This document shows, piece by piece, positions 7,920-11,312 of a stretch of DNA of 11,312 nucleotides. This stretch comes from SIG588 sp045599305 (GTDB taxonomy: Bacteria > Bacillota > Clostridia > Oscillospirales > Acutalibacteraceae). The notes beneath the pieces were generated by a model. The model did not search any database. It was not told the DNA's origin and worked only from the letters and a program-made list of their open reading frames with translations. The stretch is taken from assembly GCA_045599305.1 (NCBI GenBank), contig JAZRVU010000097.1:1-11312 (forward strand), written 5' to 3'. Each line of letters starts with the position of its first letter. The stretch's first letter is position 1. A program made the translations under genes and the position numbers.

Positions 7920-9215
7920 TTATTTGTTATTTCTTTTTCTCATCACCACAAAGGTCAGATAGAGGATCGTGATGACGCACAGCACCGTGGCGATCACCGA
8001 AGTGACCTGCTGGGCATACAGCGTGACGCCGAACACCGTAAGGCCGCCGATCTTCTGAATATATGACACCAGCGGGCTGACGGCAAGAGTCGTCAAAAAC
8101 CCGGCGGCGCCGGCAAACGCATGGCAGAATGCCAGCGCATCGGCCCGCTTTTCGGCCGATGCCCGTTCAAACACAAGATTCAACTCGGCACTGCCGGTGC
8201 CGCCGTTTGCCACGCCAATCAGCACATTATAGATGAGGAAACAGACCACACCGGTCTTGGGAGTGGCAAACGACACCGCCAGAAACGACACGGCGGCAAA
8301 TATGTAACAGATGCGCACCATGCGGGCAAAGGAGCGCTTATCCGCATACCGCCCCCAAAAACGGGAGATGATCATGCGCGCCACACTGCCGACCGAGGTG
8401 ATGATGACCGAAAGCAACTGGGAAAACCCGAGTTCCTTGTTTTGATAGGAGCCCAAAAAGGAGGTGGTGGAATAGGTGGCCAGCCGCCACAGCACCAGCA
8501 GGATCGCCACCCGAACGATCTCTTTATCCTTGAGTAGCGACAACATACTGCGCAGCGCGCCGGTACGTTTTTCCGTCTCCTCCGCGGGACGCTCGATCGA
8601 GAGCACCATGGTGAGCGTGTGCATCACCATCAGCACAAAAATGGTGACGGCACAGAGAATGAACGCGGTACGCAGTTCGCCCTTGTCCTTAAAATAGTCC
8701 ACCAACTGCCCCATACCAAGCGTGAACAGGATACCTGTTATCAGCGAAATGATCTCTTTATTTGCGGTAAACACGCCCCGCTGACGCGGATCCACCAGTG
8801 ACATGAACCAGTTGATCTTTTTGGGAAACACCGCATTATAGATCACATAGGCCGAAATGATGATCACGGCAAACAGCGCCGTTTTCCAGCCGGAGGCGAC
8901 CCCCTGCTCGGAATTGAGCGGGATGATGTAAAGCAGCATGAACAGAAGCTGATTGACCACGCTCAGCGCCACCACGAAGCGCTTGACCTGATGCCGCCGA
9001 TAGAGCAGCGACAGCAGCTGGAACAAACTGCCCAGTGAAATGATGGAGGAAATAATACCGGTCAGGCTGTCGCTGAAACCGAGATAATCGGTCAGACGGG
9101 CCAGGAAAGTACCCGTCACCAACAGTGAGATCAAATATTCCAATGCGGCCTCGATGTTATAGTACACCCGGCTGCGCTTATATGCCTTTTGCTGCAGAGG
9201 TTCTGACTCTTCCAC
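7920..9215 (-). CDS. MFS-family permease, 12 predicted membrane segments
   Basis: A 431-residue integral membrane transporter of the major facilitator type. Hydrophobic segments can be read at about residues 20-38, 50-72, 80-100, 110-130, 152-174, 183-205, 233-254, 265-285, 302-317, 322-342, 360-384 and 400-425. A charged cytoplasmic loop (about 207-232) separates the two six-helix halves. GRYADKR (288-294), in the loop after the eighth segment, matches the MFS motif A pattern, and the end is basic (MRKRNNK). The start is a GTG at 9215, chosen because GGGGTG lies 5 nt upstream and no ATG is available nearby in frame. The gene has its own consensus promoter and is followed, with no clear terminator, by the giant beta-helix gene. 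Uptake of a sugar released outside the cell would fit the setting, but the substrate cannot be read from the sequence; drug export is an alternative. Confidence 0.85.
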   Translation of the reverse strand: MEESEPLQQKAYKRSRVYYNIEAALEYLISLLVTGTFLARLTDYLGFSDSLTGIISSIISLGSLFQLLSLLYRRHQVKRFVVALSVVNQLLFMLLYIIPLNSEQGVASGWKTALFAVIIISAYVIYNAVFPKKINWFMSLVDPRQRGVFTANKEIISLITGILFTLGMGQLVDYFKDKGELRTAFILCAVTIFVLMVMHTLTMVLSIERPAEETEKRTGALRSMLSLLKDKEIVRVAILLVLWRLATYSTTSFLGSYQNKELGFSQLLSVIITSVGSVARMIISRFWGRYADKRSFARMVRICYIFAAVSFLAVSFATPKTGVVCFLIYNVLIGVANGGTGSAELNLVFERASAEKRADALAFCHAFAGAAGFLTTLAVSPLVSYIQKIGGLTVFGVTLYAQQVTSVIATVLCVITILYLTFVVMRKRNNK

Positions 9216-9220
9216 ACGAT

Positions 9221-9226
9221 CACCCC
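9221..9226 (-). promoter_or_regulatory. Ribosome binding site fixing the GTG start of the MFS permease
   Basis: GGGGTG on the minus strand, 5 nt before the GTG at 9215. It supports the non-ATG start, which would otherwise be uncertain. Confidence 0.6.
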
Positions 9227-9246
9227 GCCATAAAAATATAGAAAAT

Positions 9247-9275
9247 ATTATAATTCAGCCGCCGTATCCTGTCAA
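9247..9275 (-). promoter_or_regulatory. Perfect consensus sigma-A promoter for the MFS permease
   Basis: TTGACA (9270-9275), a 17-nt spacer and TATAAT (9247-9252) match the consensus at all twelve positions. The expected start of transcription is near 9240, leaving a leader of about 25 nt. The -35 box begins only a few bases after the T-tail of the preceding terminator. Confidence 0.88.
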
Positions 9276-9280
9276 TGGTG

Positions 9281-9322
9281 AAAAAGAGAAAAATGGCGTA
9301 ATTCAGCGAATTCCGCCATTTT
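9281..9322 (-). terminator. Intrinsic terminator of the esterase-epimerase operon
   Basis: Arms AAAATGGCG (minus strand, 9314-9322) and CGCCATTTT (9290-9298) pair perfectly. One mismatch follows, then four further A/T pairs close a 5-nt loop. The stem begins 5 nt after the epimerase stop codon and is followed by the T-rich tail TTTTTCTCTTTTT. Confidence 0.85.
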
Positions 9323-9327
9323 ACTAT

Positions 9328-10182
9328 TCAAAAGACTTCGATCGTGTGGACACGGGTAAAGGTCTCCCCCGCCGCGACCTGCTCGATGCCCTCTTTGGTT
9401 TTGAAATTCTGGTCGGTACCGGTGCTGTCGGAAATGCCGCACCAAGGCTCCAGACATACATACGGTGCATGGGCATTCGCCTTGGTCCAGATGAGGAAAT
9501 ACGGGAAACCTTCACAGGTCACGCGCACGCCCCGTCCGGTACGGCGGTTACGCAGCGTGGCGCTGCGGGAGCGCAGGTGCTTGAAGACCAGCGCGTCGAC
9601 TGTAAAGTAGTCATATTTCAGCGGCAGGGTATCGGTGCTTTCGGCAATGACATTCGTCTGATCACCGATCAGATTGCCCTCCAGCACGCTGGAGATCAAA
9701 TCTTCCTTTTGCGGGAAGATCACGTCATACTCCTCGATGCCCTCGGGACAGAGATACCCCTCATGGGCACCGATGGAAAAGTACATGGTACGGTCATCGA
9801 CGTTTTTCACCTCATATGTCACCGTCAAACGGCCGTCCTCCAGAAGATAGCGCAGCCGCAGTTCAAATTCAAAGGGGAACTGCGGGCGGGTCTCTTCATC
9901 GGCGCACAGCAGAAATGTCACGCAGTTCTCCCCCACGCTTTCCACCTCGAACGGTTTCTTGCGCACGAAGCCGTGCTTGCCCAGCGTGTAGGTCTTCCCG
10001 TCAAGGATATACTGATCGTCTTTCAATCCGCTGCAGATGGGGAAAACCAGCGGGCAGGAATTGGCCCAGATCTTCTCGTCGCCGCCCCAGATATACTCGG
10101 TGCCGTCGCAGCACAGGCTTTTCAGTTCGGCACCCACCTCGCTGAATTTGGCCGTCATACGGCCGTTCTGAATCGTGATCAT
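9328..10182 (-). CDS. Aldose 1-epimerase (mutarotase) family protein, LacX-like
   Basis: A 284-residue cytoplasmic protein with the galactose-mutarotase fold pattern. The N-terminal part has the block NSCPLVFPICSGLK (41-54) and GKHGFVR (68-74), equivalent to the 'P.LFP..G....HGF.R' block of the family. Candidate active-site residues are H70, H140 (in GAHEGY, where many relatives have GxHPxF) and the general-base glutamate E245 in LEPWCG. The family interconverts alpha and beta anomers of aldoses; LacX-like members are often of unproven substrate. The ATG at 10182 lies 3 nt after the TGA of the upstream esterase gene, and its ribosome site (GGAGGAA) sits in that gene's last codons, so the two are translationally coupled. 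A hairpin terminator follows directly. A role in handling a sugar released by the neighbouring esterase is inferred from context. Confidence 0.85.
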   Translation of the reverse strand: MITIQNGRMTAKFSEVGAELKSLCCDGTEYIWGGDEKIWANSCPLVFPICSGLKDDQYILDGKTYTLGKHGFVRKKPFEVESVGENCVTFLLCADEETRPQFPFEFELRLRYLLEDGRLTVTYEVKNVDDRTMYFSIGAHEGYLCPEGIEEYDVIFPQKEDLISSVLEGNLIGDQTNVIAESTDTLPLKYDYFTVDALVFKHLRSRSATLRNRRTGRGVRVTCEGFPYFLIWTKANAHAPYVCLEPWCGISDSTGTDQNFKTKEGIEQVAAGETFTRVHTIEVF

Positions 10183-10185
10183 CGT

Positions 10186-10992
10186 TCATTCCTCCGCTTT
10201 TTTGATTTCTCTTGTCCATTCCACCGCCAGTTCCACCCAATGCGCGTTGTGCGGATTGGCCGTGTTGGTGATGGGATTGCTCAACGCCATGCCGTGAGGG
10301 GCGTGGCGGAACACGTGCAATTCATACGGCAGCCCCTTGGCGGCGTATGCCTCTGCCAGCCACAGAGAGTTGCGCGAATCGACCACCTGATCATCCGAGG
10401 TATGGATGATGCAGGCCGGCGCCGAACGCTCATCTACACACTTTTCCAGCGATACGGCTTCCATCTGCTCCTCGGTGACATCGGCACCGCAGAGGTTGTA
10501 AAAAGAGCCTCTGTGAGCCAGACGCATGTCGGCGGTGATGACCGGATAGACCGGGATGATGCCGGTGGGCTTGTTATACCCGAACGGCATATCGATCGCC
10601 TGCCTCACCGCATCCAGATGCCACAGCGTACCGAGCATGGTGCAAAGGTGCCCGCCGGCGGAAAAGCCGGTCACAAATACGCGGTCGGGATCGGTGCAAA
10701 ACTCTTTGGCGTGGTCGCGGATATACTTCATTGCCAGACTCGCCTCGATCAGCTGATCCGGGAAATATCCCGCGCCATCCACGGAATAGTGCAGCACAAA
10801 GGCGTTGAAACCGTAGGGCATGAACGCCTGGGCGATCGGCTCCCCCTCGTGTTCACTGCAGACGGTATGATATCCGCCGCCGGGAATGACCAAAATCGCA
10901 TCCCGCACAAAATCGAACACTTTATCCGCCACATAGACGTCCAAAAACACATCGGTACGTCCCTCTTTCAGGTACACACGCTCATACCGCAT
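10186..10992 (-). CDS. Alpha/beta hydrolase, carbohydrate acetylesterase-like
   Basis: A 268-residue alpha/beta hydrolase of the Aes/acetyl-xylan-esterase-like group (COG0657-type). IPGGGYH (36-42) provides the oxyanion-hole glycines after the first core strand. GFSAGG (109-114) is the nucleophile elbow, with S111 as the catalytic serine. D200 or D201 in HTSDDQVVD supplies the acid and H233 in APHGM the catalytic histidine, so the triad is complete. There is no signal peptide, so it acts in the cytoplasm. I place the start at ATG 10992, with AAGGAG 9 nt upstream. The frame stays open to a TTG at 11043, but that longer start would overlap the -35 box and has no ribosome site. The gene is first in a two-gene operon with the epimerase-like gene. 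Removal of acetyl or acyl groups from imported oligosaccharides is a reasonable inference; other small esters are possible. Confidence 0.87.
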   Translation of the reverse strand: MRYERVYLKEGRTDVFLDVYVADKVFDFVRDAILVIPGGGYHTVCSEHEGEPIAQAFMPYGFNAFVLHYSVDGAGYFPDQLIEASLAMKYIRDHAKEFCTDPDRVFVTGFSAGGHLCTMLGTLWHLDAVRQAIDMPFGYNKPTGIIPVYPVITADMRLAHRGSFYNLCGADVTEEQMEAVSLEKCVDERSAPACIIHTSDDQVVDSRNSLWLAEAYAAKGLPYELHVFRHAPHGMALSNPITNTANPHNAHWVELAVEWTREIKKAEE

Positions 10993-11001
10993 GGTCATCA
11001 A

Positions 11002-11007
11002 CTCCTT
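11002..11007 (-). promoter_or_regulatory. Ribosome binding site fixing the esterase start
   Basis: AAGGAG lies 9 nt before ATG 10992. Another in-frame ATG two codons upstream (10998) is only a few bases from the site, so 10992 is preferred. Confidence 0.7.
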
Positions 11008-11014
11008 CGCGGGT

Positions 11015-11043
11015 ATCATAGCACAAACGGGAAAATTTTGCAA
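11015..11043 (-). promoter_or_regulatory. Sigma-A promoter for the esterase-epimerase operon
   Basis: TTGCAA (11038-11043), a 17-nt spacer and TATGAT (11015-11020) preceded by TG-C, an extended -10. The start of transcription would be near 11008, immediately upstream of the ribosome site, giving a very short leader. The -35 overlaps an operator-like inverted repeat at 11038-11053. Confidence 0.75.
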
Positions 11044-11053
11044 CCGTTTTGCG
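11038..11053. promoter_or_regulatory. Candidate LacI/CcpA-type operator over the esterase -35 box
   Basis: On the minus strand GCAAAACGGTTGCA has a central CG flanked by AA and TT and keeps 8 of the 10 defined positions of the LacI-family/cre pattern TGNAANCGNTTNCA; the first two are lost. Its position on the -35 box would suit repression. It is short and imperfect, so chance is possible. Confidence 0.3.
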
Positions 11054-11099
11054 CCAATTGCCGCACACTACGAATATTAAAAAATTTCCTTTTATTCCC

Positions 11100-11128
11100 T
11101 TGCAATCGTAAAATAGAGGGAGTATAAT
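11100..11128 (+). promoter_or_regulatory. Sigma-A promoter for the MATE gene
   Basis: TTGCAA (11100-11105), a 17-nt spacer and a perfect TATAAT (11123-11128). Transcription would begin near 11135, about 29 nt before the ATG at 11164. It diverges from the esterase promoter, with 56 nt between the two -35 boxes. Confidence 0.8.
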
Positions 11129-11163
11129 AAGGTGAATTTTGTCTTTTTATGGAGGTGAGGAGG

Positions 11164-11312
11164 ATGTCCACACGCCACACCGTGGAAATGTGCGAAGGGC
11201 CGCTTTTGGGAAATATCCTGCTCTATGCTCTGCCGCTGATCGCCACCGGACTGCTGCAGCTGCTCTATAACGCGGCAGACCTGATCGTGGTGGCCCGCTG
11301 GGCGGGCGGCAC
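11164..11312 (+). CDS. MATE-family efflux transporter, N-terminal fragment
   Basis: Only the first ~49 codons are in the window. The peptide begins MSTRHTVEMCEGPLLGNILL and continues through a hydrophobic stretch with ALPLIATGLLQLLYNAADLIVV and then ARWAGG. The 'EGPLL..I..YALP....LLQ.LYN..D..VV.R..G' pattern is the characteristic first helix and loop of MATE (NorM/DinF-like) multidrug and toxin extrusion proteins, which export cationic compounds using Na+ or H+ gradients. The ATG at 11164 is preceded by GGAGGTGA (11151-11158) at 5 nt. The gene diverges from the esterase operon and has its own promoter. A functional link with the carbohydrate genes is not indicated. The call is firm at family level; the substrate is unknown. 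Confidence 0.85.
   Translation, partial: MSTRHTVEMCEGPLLGNILLYALPLIATGLLQLLYNAADLIVVARWAGG

Noticed and set aside
9220..9231. A minimal upstream reading frame ATG-GCG-GGG-TGA just before the MFS start
   Set aside because: It contains the ribosome site of the MFS gene itself and has none of its own; most likely incidental.
10993..11043. A 17-residue N-terminal extension of the esterase starting at TTG 11043
   Set aside because: It covers the promoter's -35 and -10 boxes and lacks a ribosome site; the ATG at 10992 has a good one.
9346..11127. A 593-codon plus-strand open frame across the esterase and epimerase genes
   Set aside because: It has the same cause: both real genes are in the same frame (3-nt gap), so their avoidance of TTA/CTA/TCA leaves one long antisense frame. 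The peptide has no recognisable domain.

Overview
The window looks like a piece of a fermentative, polysaccharide-degrading Firmicute, probably a gut or rumen clostridium of the Oscillospiraceae/Ruminococcaceae type. This is inferred from a type I dockerin on a very large secreted protein, strong GGAGG-type ribosome sites, consensus sigma-A promoters, AT-rich intergenic stretches between moderately GC-rich genes, and MATE and MFS transporters typical of that group. The species cannot be named from the sequence.

Layout, right to left along the minus strand: an alpha/beta hydrolase of the carbohydrate-esterase type (10992-10186) is followed after 3 nt by an aldose 1-epimerase-like gene (10182-9328). 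The pair ends at a hairpin terminator (9290-9322). A perfect consensus promoter (TTGACA-17-TATAAT) then drives an MFS permease (9215-7920). Next is a giant secreted protein of 1349 residues (7716-3667) with a signal peptide, an N-terminal jelly-roll-like region, two pectate-lyase-like beta-helix modules, a second jelly-roll-like region and a C-terminal type I dockerin. It ends at a strong terminator (3620-3657). A second, independently promoted paralogue of the same giant gene starts at 3497 and runs off the left edge after 1165 codons, before its expected dockerin. At the right edge a divergent plus-strand gene (11164 onward) is the start of a MATE-family efflux protein with its own good promoter.

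The genes read as a carbohydrate locus: secreted dockerin-bearing beta-helix proteins that bind or cleave a polysaccharide outside the cell, a permease that may import a product, and a coupled esterase and sugar epimerase that could process the product inside. The substrate is not evident. The most notable features are the tandem duplication of a more than 4 kb gene with strongly uneven divergence between the copies, the double beta-helix inside each copy, and the separate promoter for each copy. All intergenic gaps are shorter than 210 bp. I saw no tRNA, rRNA, CRISPR array, insertion sequence or riboswitch.
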